DNA of 64,000 nucleotides from Rhizobium sp. NRK18. Its GTDB lineage: Bacteria > Pseudomonadota > Alphaproteobacteria > Rhizobiales > Rhizobiaceae. The stretch is from assembly GCF_024385575.1 (NCBI RefSeq), contig NZ_JANFMV010000001.1, forward strand, positions 1,951,681 through 2,015,680, written 5' to 3'. The stretch's first letter is position 1. Each line of letters starts with the position of its first letter. The translations under genes were made by a program, and so were the position numbers. The notes beneath the pieces are model-generated. The model saw nothing but the letters and a program-made list of their open reading frames with translations, ran no database searches and was not told the origin of the DNA. Shown here one piece after another: positions 52,605-59,982 of the stretch.

Positions 52605-53339
52605 TCAGCGGCGAACCGGGACTGCAATCCAGCGGCCGTCGCGGCCCTCGAAGCCGTAGCTCAGAACCTGGACGAGTGCGATGTTCAACAGGTCGCGGGA
52701 CGGCGGATAATAGCTGACGACACCGCCGAGCCTGTAGCCGACCGGGCATTTGCGGCTTTCGGGAATACGGTCGTCCTCGTGGATGACCTCGGACGTCGGC
52801 TTGCCAGCGCGCTCGGTCAGCGTGAGGCGGAAGCCGGCGGCATTGTCCGGCGTGATATCCTTGCAGCTCGAATAGGGCGGCAGGCCGACGTCCTCGATCT
52901 TCATCGCATAGGTCGTGTCGATCGGCGGATCGGACGAAAAGGGCCGGTAGCGGATCTCCTTGCCGTCGGTGCCGAGCTCGCTTTGCGGATTGAAGGCGAC
53001 GATTGCGCCGGTATGGCCGGTCATGCCGTGTTCGACGATCAGCGCGGATGCCTGCGCATAGGCCTGGCTTCGCGCGCTGGCGAGGCTGGTGTCGTCACCT
53101 TCCTTCATCTGCACGCGGTAAGGCGTTTCCGGCAGATACTGGTCCTTGGCGGTGTCGATGAAGAAGATGTTGGAATAGGGGAGGCCCGATCCGTCCTGAA
53201 CGCCGTATTCCTCGAAGGCGAAGATGCCGCCATCCTCGGAAAAGCCGATCAGTTGGAAGTGCGAGAAATCACCGCCGAAAGCCGGCGCCGTCAGGAATGA
53301 CAACGCGGCGGACAGAAAGGCGGTGCGGAGTTTTCTCAT
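52605..53339 (-). CDS. DUF2259 family exported protein
   Basis: 244 residues with a Sec signal ([23 protein letters not shown]) followed by [18 protein letters not shown], which is typical of DUF2259 (predicted secreted proteins). Function unknown. The start overlaps the rpe stop by 4 bp (ATGA), and the end abuts the next gene, giving a tight rpe-DUF2259-membrane protein unit. Confidence 0.85.
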   Translation of the reverse strand: MRKLRTAFLSAALSFLTAPAFGGDFSHFQLIGFSEDGGIFAFEEYGVQDGSGLPYSNIFFIDTAKDQYLPETPYRVQMKEGDDTSLASARSQAYAQASALIVEHGMTGHTGAIVAFNPQSELGTDGKEIRYRPFSSDPPIDTTYAMKIEDVGLPPYSSCKDITPDNAAGFRLTLTERAGKPTSEVIHEDDRIPESRKCPVGYRLGGVVSYYPPSRDLLNIALVQVLSYGFEGRDGRWIAVPVRR

Positions 53340-54019
53340 GATCGTGCGACAGCTTCCTCTGCGGCTTTGCGAAGAGTGTCGACCGTTTTGCGATAGTCGT
53401 CAACCGAGGTGCCCTTGAAGATCGCCGAGCCGGCAACGAGGACGTCGGCACCGGCTGCGGTCGCGATCGGCGCCGTCTCGGCCGTGATGCCGCCGTCGAC
53501 TTCGAGGTGGATCGGCCGGTCACCGATCAGTGACTTTGCCATGCGGATCTTGTCGGTCATCGCCGGAATGTATTTCTGGCCGCCGAAGCCCGGATTGACG
53601 CTCATGATCAGGATGAGATCGAGGTCGTCCATCACATGCTCGATCGCCGACAGCGGCGTCGCGGGATTGAGCGAGACGCCGGCCTTCTTGCCGAGCGCGC
53701 GGATCGTCTGCAGCGAGCGGTGCAGGTGCGGCCCGGCTTCGGCGTGAACGGTGATGTAGTCGCAGCCGGCCTTGGCGAAGGCTTCGAGATACGGGTCGGC
53801 GGGGGCGATCATCAGGTGGCAGTCGAAGACCTTGTCCGTGTAGGGCCGAAGCGACTGGATGACGGCGGGTCCGAAGGAGATGTTCGGCACGAAGTGGCCG
53901 TCCATGACGTCGAGATGGACCCAGTCGGCGCCCGCATCGCAGACATTCTTGACTTCCTCGCCCAGACGCGAAAAGTCGGCGGCGAGAATGGACGGTGCAA
54001 GGCGAACCTGAGTGCTCAT
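53336..54019 (-). CDS. rpe: Ribulose-phosphate 3-epimerase
   Basis: 227 residues of the TIM-barrel epimerase family: [23 protein letters not shown] and S-V-N-P-G-F-G-G-Q. It interconverts ribulose and xylulose 5-phosphates. The open frame extends upstream, but [12 protein letters not shown] is the family start. First gene of a coupled set. Confidence 0.96.
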   Translation of the reverse strand: MSTQVRLAPSILAADFSRLGEEVKNVCDAGADWVHLDVMDGHFVPNISFGPAVIQSLRPYTDKVFDCHLMIAPADPYLEAFAKAGCDYITVHAEAGPHLHRSLQTIRALGKKAGVSLNPATPLSAIEHVMDDLDLILIMSVNPGFGGQKYIPAMTDKIRMAKSLIGDRPIHLEVDGGITAETAPIATAAGADVLVAGSAIFKGTSVDDYRKTVDTLRKAAEEAVARS

Positions 54020-54132
54020 CGGCGCGAAAATCCTCCGTAACGCATGTGCCGGTGCCATATCACCGCCTGAAACGGCGGGCAATGCCGGTCTGACGCTTGT
54101 CCGGCGTCTTCCCCACATGGAAAGGTGCAGGG

Positions 54133-54564
54133 ATGGAACGCAATACGCCCGCAATCGAAGGCCTCAGCCACATGACCTTCATCGTCGCCGATCTCGACCG
54201 GATGGAGGAGGTGCTGGTCACCGTGCTCGGCGCGCGCAGGGTCTATGACAGTGGCGAGAAGACCTTTTCGCTGTCGAAAGAGCGGTTCTTCCTGGTCGGC
54301 GAAGGCGAAGGAGCGCTGTGGATCGCCACCATGGAAGGTGATCCTCTGCCGTCGCGCAGCTACAATCACATCGCCTTCAAGATCGCCGAGGCCGAATATG
54401 ATGATTGCCTCGATCGGATCAACAAGCTTGGTCTTGAGTTACGCGAAAGCCGGCCGCGGGTCGAAGGCGAAGGGCGGTCGATCTATTTCCATGACCACGA
54501 CAATCATCTGTTCGAACTGCACACCGGCACGCTTGCCGAGCGGTTGCGGCGCTACACCGGATGA
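54133..54564 (+). CDS. fosX: FosX-type fosfomycin resistance hydrolase
   Basis: 143 residues. [11 protein letters not shown] at the start, S-Y-N-H-I-A-F-K in the middle and [10 protein letters not shown] near the end match FosX of Mesorhizobium. Metal ligands would be H13, H79 and E128, and E42 is placed to act as the general base for opening the epoxide with water. Divergent from rpe. Such genes are common in soil rhizobial chromosomes. The start follows AAAGGTGCAGG. Confidence 0.85.
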   Translation: MERNTPAIEGLSHMTFIVADLDRMEEVLVTVLGARRVYDSGEKTFSLSKERFFLVGEGEGALWIATMEGDPLPSRSYNHIAFKIAEAEYDDCLDRINKLGLELRESRPRVEGEGRSIYFHDHDNHLFELHTGTLAERLRRYTG

Positions 54565-54577
54565 CGCCTGACCGGCG

Positions 54578-55039
54578 TTACGGCGCCGGAGGGGCGAAGG
54601 CGAGGCCGGCGCCGATGCGGTTCCAGGCGTTGATGGTGGCAATCGACACGGTCAGAAAGATGCCTTCCTGTTCCGAGAACTCCTGCCGCATGGCGTCATA
54701 GGCATCCGCCGGGACCGGGCCGCTGGCGATCGCCGTCAACTGTTCGGCCCAGGCAAGCGCCGCCATCTCGCGGGCCGAGAAGATGCCCGCTTCCTTCCAG
54801 ACCGCGACGAGGTCGAGCTTGCGCTGATCGACACCGAGCTTGCGGGCAAGCGTGATGTGGAACTGCAGGCAGAAGGCGCAACCATTGATCTGCGAGACCC
54901 TGATCTTGACCAGTTCCGTCAGCGCCTTGTCCATGCCGGCATCGTTGACCGCCTTCGAGAGCGCGGAAAGGCCGGCATAGGCGTCCTTCGCGGTGGTGGT
55001 GAATGTCTTGTAGGAGACGTGTTCGGCATGGTGCGACAT
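54578..55039 (-). CDS. AhpD-like carboxymuconolactone decarboxylase family protein
   Basis: 153 residues with the C54-x2-C57 and H61 motif (N-G-C-A-F-C-L-Q-F-H) of the AhpD-like alkylhydroperoxidase fold. Members reduce peroxides or act as redox proteins. MSHHAEHVSY at 55039 is chosen; the frame runs 24 bp further. Divergent from a MarR gene that probably regulates it. Confidence 0.9.
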   Translation of the reverse strand: MSHHAEHVSYKTFTTTAKDAYAGLSALSKAVNDAGMDKALTELVKIRVSQINGCAFCLQFHITLARKLGVDQRKLDLVAVWKEAGIFSAREMAALAWAEQLTAIASGPVPADAYDAMRQEFSEQEGIFLTVSIATINAWNRIGAGLAFAPPAP

Positions 55040-55087
55040 CGGATCGTCCTCGGCAGTTTGCAATGATATCAGGGTTCGAATAACATA

Positions 55088-55099
55088 TCAGTGTACTGA
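55088..55099. promoter_or_regulatory. Candidate MarR operator
   Basis: TCAGT and ACTGA are inverted 5-bp copies with a 2-bp spacer, between the divergent AhpD-like and MarR genes. The flanks are AT-rich (AACATATCAG), as for MarR sites. Short repeat, so moderate support only. Confidence 0.4.
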
Positions 55100-55119
55100 C
55101 AACATTCAAGGGGATATCC

Positions 55120-55569
55120 GTGGCAAAGCTTCCCAAACCGGGTGAAGGCAAACGCGGGGAGGACGGTCATCCGGGCTATCTGCTCCGGCAGGCGGCGCAT
55201 GTCCATCGCAACCGGGTCGAGGCGGCGCTGTCGGACCTCGATATCACCATGCCGCAGTTCGTGCTGATGACCATGCTGGAAGCCTATCCGGGTCTTTACA
55301 ACGCTGATCTCGCCCGTCTGGCGCTGCTGACGCCTCAGACGGTCAGTGTCACGATCGGGAATCTCGAAAAGGCTGGCGCGATCGAGAAGAGGTCGCACGA
55401 GGCGCATGGCCGGATACGAGTGCTGGAGCTGACGGCGGCGGGACGCAAGCTGCTCTCCGAAGCCAAGAAACGGGTCTATGCCGTGGAGGCGGACCTGCTC
55501 GACGGTTTCGACGCCGACGAAGAAGCCATCATCCGCCGCTGGCTTGTGAAGGTCGCGGCGCAGGGGTGA
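55120..55569 (+). CDS. MarR family regulator
   Basis: 149 residues with a winged helix (LYNADLARLALLTPQTVSVTIGNLEKAGAIEKR) between helical dimer arms. The GTG start follows AAGGGGA. There is no cysteine in the protein, so it cannot be an OhrR-type thiol sensor; it more likely binds a small ligand. Its divergent neighbour is the AhpD-like gene. Confidence 0.9.
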   Translation: MAKLPKPGEGKRGEDGHPGYLLRQAAHVHRNRVEAALSDLDITMPQFVLMTMLEAYPGLYNADLARLALLTPQTVSVTIGNLEKAGAIEKRSHEAHGRIRVLELTAAGRKLLSEAKKRVYAVEADLLDGFDADEEAIIRRWLVKVAAQG

Positions 55570-55590
55570 CGCGGAAACTGAAAAGGACCG

Positions 55591-56661
55591 TCAGGGCGTC
55601 AGATCGCGGAAGGCCCCGTCCTTCCAGACCTGAAGGCGGAAGGGATTTTCCGCCAGATTGTGATCGTCTGCAAAGCCGACCTTGCCGATTGCCGTGCTGA
55701 AACTCGTGTTGAGGAGTGCATCCGCGACCGGTCGCTTGTTGCCTTCGGAATCGGACAGCGCCGCGGATGCGATCTCTGCGGCGGCATAAGCTGGAAGCGC
55801 GTAACCTTCCGGTTCGCTGCCATTGTCGCGGATCGCCGCAGCGGCTTTGGAGGCTTCCGGAAGGCTCGAATAGTTCGGCAGGACGACGCCCAGGACGCCG
55901 TCCGGAAGTGGCGTCTGGCCGTCGGCGGCCCGCATGGCGTCGCCGCCGAAGAAGGTCATGACGATATTGTCGGCCTTGGCGTCATTGGCAATGATGGCGA
56001 TGTCCGAGCGGTCGCCGGCGACGAACACATGTGTGGCGCCGACTTTCTTCAGCCGCCGCACGAGGGCGACCTGCTTGTCCTCACCGGGTCGATAGGTGTC
56101 GGTAAAGATCGGATCGAGACCGTTCTTCTCCAGCGCGGCGCGAACGGCCGCGGTCAGTTCGCGGCTGCGAATGGTGCCGTCGTCGACCAGCGCGATGGCC
56201 TCATCGGCCCAGCGCTCGAGTATGGCGCCGGTGATCGCGTCGGCTTCCTGCCTGTCGGAGGGCGCCAGCCTGAACAGTGGCCAGCCATCGCGCATCGCAT
56301 CTTCCATGGCGATTTCGGAGCGTACGGAGACGGTGATGGCGGGAATGCCCCTGTCCTTCATGCCGGGCATCGCTTCAGTGATCGTCTCGCCGCAGAGGAA
56401 GCCAATGGCAATTTCCGCCTTTGCAGCTGCCAGCTTTTCGGCAATCTGCGGCTTGGCGTTGGTGTCACAGGGTTCATCGATGACGATGACGCTGTTGCCG
56501 GCAAGTCCGGCTGCGGACTTGGCGCCACTGGTGATCTGCTGGCCCAGAACGGCGAATGTCCCGGACTGCGGCGCCACCACGCCGATGACGGCGGCGGATG
56601 CATCGGCTGTGCCGCAAACGGTGAGCAGCAGCGCGGCATGAATGTGCAACAATCGGCCCAT
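55591..56661 (-). CDS. ABC transporter substrate-binding protein, branched-chain amino acid type
   Basis: 356 residues with a signal-like N terminus (HAALLLTVCGTADASA) and the Peripla_BP_6 fold starting I-G-V-V-A-P-Q-S-G-T-F-A-V-L-G-Q-Q. It should bind an amino acid or amide in the periplasm. No permease or ATPase gene is adjacent, so it works with proteins encoded elsewhere or has a sensing role. Divergent from the flavin reductase gene. Confidence 0.85.
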   Translation of the reverse strand: MGRLLHIHAALLLTVCGTADASAAVIGVVAPQSGTFAVLGQQITSGAKSAAGLAGNSVIVIDEPCDTNAKPQIAEKLAAAKAEIAIGFLCGETITEAMPGMKDRGIPAITVSVRSEIAMEDAMRDGWPLFRLAPSDRQEADAITGAILERWADEAIALVDDGTIRSRELTAAVRAALEKNGLDPIFTDTYRPGEDKQVALVRRLKKVGATHVFVAGDRSDIAIIANDAKADNIVMTFFGGDAMRAADGQTPLPDGVLGVVLPNYSSLPEASKAAAAIRDNGSEPEGYALPAYAAAEIASAALSDSEGNKRPVADALLNTSFSTAIGKVGFADDHNLAENPFRLQVWKDGAFRDLTP

Positions 56662-56798
56662 TGGCAGGCAATTCCCGTATGTTCATCAAGGGCTTTGTCA
56701 AAGGGCAGGGAACCCGGCTTGCATGTGCAAGACATAGCGGCTCAGCCCTTGCCCGGCAATGCGCTATCGGCATGGTGTGTTGTGGAAAATGTAACCCT

Positions 56799-56826
56799 TT
56801 GACCCCATACTTCGGCGACTTATGTA
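56799..56826 (+). promoter_or_regulatory. Candidate promoter of the flavin reductase gene
   Basis: TTGACC (56799-56804) and TATGTA (56821-56826) are 16 bp apart. Transcription would start near 56833. This leaves a 28-nt leader with AAGGAG before the GTG at 56861, and it puts the upstream ATG at 56822 inside the promoter. Confidence 0.5.
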
Positions 56827-56860
56827 TGGGAGCGTCGATTTGACAGCCAAGGAGAGGCGT

Positions 56861-57355
56861 GTGTTGGACAGACAGAAACTGGATCCGGTTCTCTATCGGG
56901 ACGCGATGAGCCAGTATGCCGGCCACGTGCAGATCGTGACAACAGCGCATGACGGCAGCCGTCGCGGCGTGACGGTCACGGCCGCCTGTTCGGTCTCCGA
57001 CAATCCGGCGAGCGTTCTCGTTTGCCTCAACAACGGAAATCCCAGCAACCGCATCTTTTTCGAGAGCGGCGTCTTCGCGCTCAACACACTGGCCGCGCGT
57101 CATCAGAGCCTGGCGGATGCCTTTTCCGGCCGGGAAAAGCTGGAAAGCGAGGAACGCTTTGCCAGAGCCGAATGGATCGTGCGGGAAAGCGGCGCGCCTG
57201 TCTTGAAAGACCCGCTCGTCGCCTTTGATTGCCGGCTCACCGACATGAAGTCATTTGCAACCCACACCGTGCTGTTCGGCGAGGTTCTGGACGTGCATTT
57301 CGGCGAGAAGGACAAGGCGCTGATCTATCTGGACCGCGGTTACCACACCTTGTAG
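56861..57355 (+). CDS. Flavin reductase family protein
   Basis: 164 residues with the FMN-binding split barrel: Y-R-D-A-M-S-Q-Y-A-G-H-V-Q-I-V-T-T and V-T-V-T-A-A-C-S-V-S, then N-P-S-N-R-I-F. It reduces FMN with NAD(P)H, usually for a partner oxygenase. The GTG start follows AAGGAG by 6 bases. It precedes the xdhC genes by 36 bp. No monooxygenase is nearby. Confidence 0.88.
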   Translation: MLDRQKLDPVLYRDAMSQYAGHVQIVTTAHDGSRRGVTVTAACSVSDNPASVLVCLNNGNPSNRIFFESGVFALNTLAARHQSLADAFSGREKLESEERFARAEWIVRESGAPVLKDPLVAFDCRLTDMKSFATHTVLFGEVLDVHFGEKDKALIYLDRGYHTL

Positions 57356-57391
57356 GCTGTCGCTTTCAGACGACAGTGTGCGGGGCCGGCT

Positions 57392-57718
57392 ATGCAGGGC
57401 GTGAACAGCGACGATCCGTTGATGATTGCCGAAACATGGATGGGGCAGGGCCGCGAAGTGGCGATTGCCACCGTCGTCGAGACCTGGGGTTCCGCGCCGC
57501 GGCCGGCCGGCAGCCATCTCGTCATCGATTCGGCGGGTGAATTTCATGGTTCGGTTTCGGGTGGCTGTGTCGAAGGTGACGTGATTGCCGAGGCGCTCGA
57601 CGTCATCCGTCATGGCGAACCCAAGATTCTCGAATTCGGCGTGGCCGACGAGACGGCCTGGCGCGCTGGCCTTTCCTGTGGCGGCCGCATCCGTGTTTAT
57701 CTCGAAAGGCTCGGCTGA
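57392..57718 (+). CDS. XdhC/CoxI N-terminal domain protein
   Basis: 108 residues with the CoxI domain: A-T-V-V-E-T-W-G-S-A-P-R-P-A-G, then G-S-V-S-G-G-C-V-E-G-D-V and L-S-C-G-G-R-I. In larger XdhC proteins this is the first domain of the chaperone that inserts sulfurated Mo cofactor into xanthine dehydrogenase-type enzymes. Here it is separate from the C-terminal half, encoded 5 bp later. Confidence 0.88.
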   Translation: MQGVNSDDPLMIAETWMGQGREVAIATVVETWGSAPRPAGSHLVIDSAGEFHGSVSGGCVEGDVIAEALDVIRHGEPKILEFGVADETAWRAGLSCGGRIRVYLERLG

Positions 57719-57723
57719 GGCAT

Positions 57724-58410
57724 ATGGATCCCGTCAACCTGAAGAAGCTGAACGCGGCGCGGCGCGGCCGCGTTGCAGCCGTCCTCGTCACCGATCTTGA
57801 AGACGGGCGCGATCGCGTGGTCGTCCACGGTGACGAGGTGACCGGCGACCTCGGCCATGCCATCGACGAGGCGTTCCGGTCCGGGAATTCAAAGGCCGTC
57901 GAAATCGATGGCCGCCCGTTCTTCCTCAATGTGCATATGCCGCCGATCCGGCTTGTGGCGATCGGCGCGGTTCACATCAGCCAACGGCTTGCCCCGATTG
58001 CTGCGGCCGCCGGGTTTCCGCTGACAGTCATCGATCCGCGCACGGCATTTGCCACGCCCGAACGCTTTTCCGGTGTCGAACTCCTTGCCGAGTGGCCGGA
58101 GGAGGCTTTGTCCCGGCACCCGCTGGATCGATATACGGCCCTGGTCGCGCTCAGCCATGACCCGCGGATCGACGACGAACCGATACGCCAGGCGCTCGAT
58201 GTCGGCTGCTTCTATGTCGGTGCGCTTGGCAGCCGCAAGACCCATGCGAAACGGCTGGAACGGTTTGCCGCCGAGGGACTTTCGACGGACCAAACGGCGC
58301 GCATTCACGCTCCGATCGGGCTCGATATCGGCGCGGCCAATCCGGGCGAGATCGCCGTCTCTATCATGGCGGAGATCATTGCCCGCCTGCGCCAGCGACG
58401 GGGGCGCTGA
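57724..58410 (+). CDS. XdhC C-terminal (NAD-binding) domain protein
   Basis: 228 residues: an incomplete N-terminal part, then the XdhC_C Rossmann domain (L-V-A-I-G-A-V-H-I-S-Q-R, then V-A-L-S-H-D-P-R-I-D-D-E and Y-V-G-A-L-G-S-R-K-T, and I-H-A-P-I-G-L-D-I-G-A). It should act with the preceding protein in Mo cofactor sulfuration and insertion. Both halves begin and end cleanly, so this is a real gene split and not a frameshift. Confidence 0.88.
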   Translation: MDPVNLKKLNAARRGRVAAVLVTDLEDGRDRVVVHGDEVTGDLGHAIDEAFRSGNSKAVEIDGRPFFLNVHMPPIRLVAIGAVHISQRLAPIAAAAGFPLTVIDPRTAFATPERFSGVELLAEWPEEALSRHPLDRYTALVALSHDPRIDDEPIRQALDVGCFYVGALGSRKTHAKRLERFAAEGLSTDQTARIHAPIGLDIGAANPGEIAVSIMAEIIARLRQRRGR

Positions 58411-58412
58411 CC

Positions 58413-59030
58413 TTGACGGTCGGCATACTGGTTCTCGCGGCCGGCGAGGGGCGCCGCATGGGTGAGGGCGCGCCCTACAAGCTGCTCTGCAGCTTCGCAG
58501 GCATTCCGCTTGTCCGGCGTGTGTGCACGGAGGCCATTGAGAGCGCGATCGGGCCTGTGGTTGTCGTCACCGGCTTTCGCGCCCAGGATGTCGAGGCGGC
58601 GCTTGCCGGGCTGCCGCTGGAGTTCGTCGTCAATCCGAGGCATGCGGATGGCATGGCCAGCTCGCTGCAGGTGGGGCTGACGCATCCGGCCCTGCAGGCG
58701 GTCGATGGCTTGATCGTCATGCTGGCGGACATGCCGACTGTCGGGGCAATGGCGCTCCGGCAGTTGCGCGACCAGTTCCTCGTTCACAACGGGCATGCGG
58801 TGATCCGTGCTGCCGACGGTGACAGGCCCGGAAATCCGGTTGTGCTGCCGAAATCGCTGTTCGCGCCGATCATGTCACTTGCCGGTGATGAAGGGGCGAG
58901 GCGGGTGATTGCCGCAGGCGGCCTGCCGGTGCATCTTGTCGACATCGGACCGGCAGCGCTGCAGGACGTCGACACGCCGGAAGCGCTGGTTGCCGCAGGC
59001 GGAGAATTGAGGGAAATCACTCATGGATAA
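58413..59030 (+). CDS. MocA-type molybdopterin nucleotidyltransferase
   Basis: 205 residues with the MobA-like start (G-I-L-V-L-A-A-G-E-G-R-R-M-G-E) and the metal-binding D-M-P-T. In xdhC neighbourhoods it is usually a CTP:molybdopterin cytidylyltransferase making the MCD cofactor of xanthine dehydrogenase-type enzymes; I infer that role here. It starts with TTG (58413), 2 bp after the preceding stop, and overlaps the next gene by 8 bp. Confidence 0.85.
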   Translation: MTVGILVLAAGEGRRMGEGAPYKLLCSFAGIPLVRRVCTEAIESAIGPVVVVTGFRAQDVEAALAGLPLEFVVNPRHADGMASSLQVGLTHPALQAVDGLIVMLADMPTVGAMALRQLRDQFLVHNGHAVIRAADGDRPGNPVVLPKSLFAPIMSLAGDEGARRVIAAGGLPVHLVDIGPAALQDVDTPEALVAAGGELREITHG

Positions 59031-59346
59031 TGCCGACATTGAAGACATGTTCGTCTCCCTTTCGCCTATCACCATCAAGCGCATGTTCGGCGGGAAGGGC
59101 ATTTATCACGCCGGCGAGATCTTCGCGATCGAGCTCGACGGTGCGGTCCTGCTGAAGGCGGATGCCGAGACGAAACACGAGTTCGAGGCCGCCGGCGCGG
59201 AGCAATGGATCTACGAGTCCAACAGAAGCCGCAAGCCTGTCGCCATGCCCTACTGGACGATACCGGAAGATGCCTATGACGATCCCGACATCATGGCGAA
59301 GTGGGTGCGGCTGGCCTATGAGGCGGCGTTGCGGGCCCGCAAATAG
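59023..59346 (+). CDS. TfoX/Sxy N-terminal domain protein
   Basis: 107 residues with the TfoX_N core: I-T-I-K-R-M-F-G-G-K-G-I-Y-H-A-G-E-I-F-A-I and Y-W-T-I-P-E-D-A-Y-D-D. In enterics and Haemophilus this family controls competence; elsewhere its role is unclear. Its overlap with mocA suggests cotranscription, though a functional link is unproven. Confidence 0.88.
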   Translation: MDNADIEDMFVSLSPITIKRMFGGKGIYHAGEIFAIELDGAVLLKADAETKHEFEAAGAEQWIYESNRSRKPVAMPYWTIPEDAYDDPDIMAKWVRLAYEAALRARK

Positions 59347-59420
59347 GAATTTTCGCCCGCCGGCTTACGCGGGAGAGAATTCACTAATGGGAATGTTAGT
59401 TTTCCAGAGGTGATTATTTG

Positions 59421-59449
59421 TTGACCTCTTGGCCATACGACGCTATAAA
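59421..59449 (+). promoter_or_regulatory. Strong candidate promoter in front of a small RNA
   Basis: TTGACC (59421-59426) and TATAAA (59444-59449) are exactly 17 bp apart. It lies 75 bp beyond the tfoX stop, reading towards the converging NUDIX gene. No gene starts downstream before the terminator at 59526, which suggests a short transcript. Confidence 0.65.
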
Positions 59450-59455
59450 GTTTGT

Positions 59456-59557
59456 GCATCGCAGCAATTTTAAGCGATCGATTATTTTCTCCCGAGACGA
59501 CACATTCCATTTTTTATGACGAAACAAGCCGCATCGGTCTGACCGGTGCGGCTTTTC
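59456..59557 (+). ncRNA. Candidate small RNA of about 100 nt
   Basis: A consensus promoter and an intrinsic terminator bracket about 100 nt with no credible reading frame (the only ATG, at 59515, opens an 8-codon frame with no ribosome-binding site). The 5' half is single-stranded-looking and U-rich, containing UUUUCUCCCG, a possible pairing region. The 3' end is the terminator hairpin. No similarity to a known family could be checked. Confidence 0.5.
59526..59557. terminator. Terminator hairpin of the candidate small RNA
   Basis: AAGCCGCATCGGT and ACCGGTGCGGCTT pair with one G-U across a 3-nt loop, followed by TTTTC on the plus strand. On the minus strand it may also end the NUDIX message. 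Confidence 0.85.
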
Positions 59558-59563
59558 ATGTCG

Positions 59564-59980
59564 TCAGGATTTACGCAGTGCTGCGACTGCCGCCGTGGCG
59601 AAGGCGGAGAGGGGGCGCGGCAGATCATCAAGATCGTACCAGCCGAAGTCGCTCAGCTTGTCGGGTTCCGTCAGCTGCGGTTCGCCCCGACTGTTGCGGC
59701 TGACATAAATCAGCGACACCCAATGCTGCTGGTCGTCGGGAAGGATCTGCTCGGTTGTCAGCAGGTGTTCGATCTCGCCGATGGCAAGACCGGTCTCTTC
59801 CTCTGCCTCACGAATGGCCGCGATGCCGGCCGGTTCCATGTGGTCTATCTTGCCGCCGACGATGTTCCAATAACCAGCCTCCGGCGCCCTGAGGCGCCGG
59901 TAAAGCAGGATCTTGTTGTCGCGCAAAATGGCCAGTCCGGCTCCCAATCCGGGAAAATCGATGCCGGGCCTGCCGAGCAT
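59564..59980 (-). CDS. NUDIX hydrolase
   Basis: 138 residues. The NUDIX box is G-G-K-I-D-H-M-E followed by R-E-A-E-E-E-T-G-L, which fits GX5EX7REUXEEXGU. It cleaves nucleoside diphosphates linked to some other group; the substrate is unknown. Its ATG is 2 bp after the rhlE stop. Confidence 0.92.
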   Translation of the reverse strand: MLGRPGIDFPGLGAGLAILRDNKILLYRRLRAPEAGYWNIVGGKIDHMEPAGIAAIREAEEETGLAIGEIEHLLTTEQILPDDQQHWVSLIYVSRNSRGEPQLTEPDKLSDFGWYDLDDLPRPLSAFATAAVAALRKS

Positions 59981-59982
59981 GA

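Noticed and set aside
57392..58410. Frameshifted single xdhC gene
   Set aside because: Both halves have clear starts and stops on domain boundaries, and no sequence is missing between them; a split gene fits better than a frameshift.
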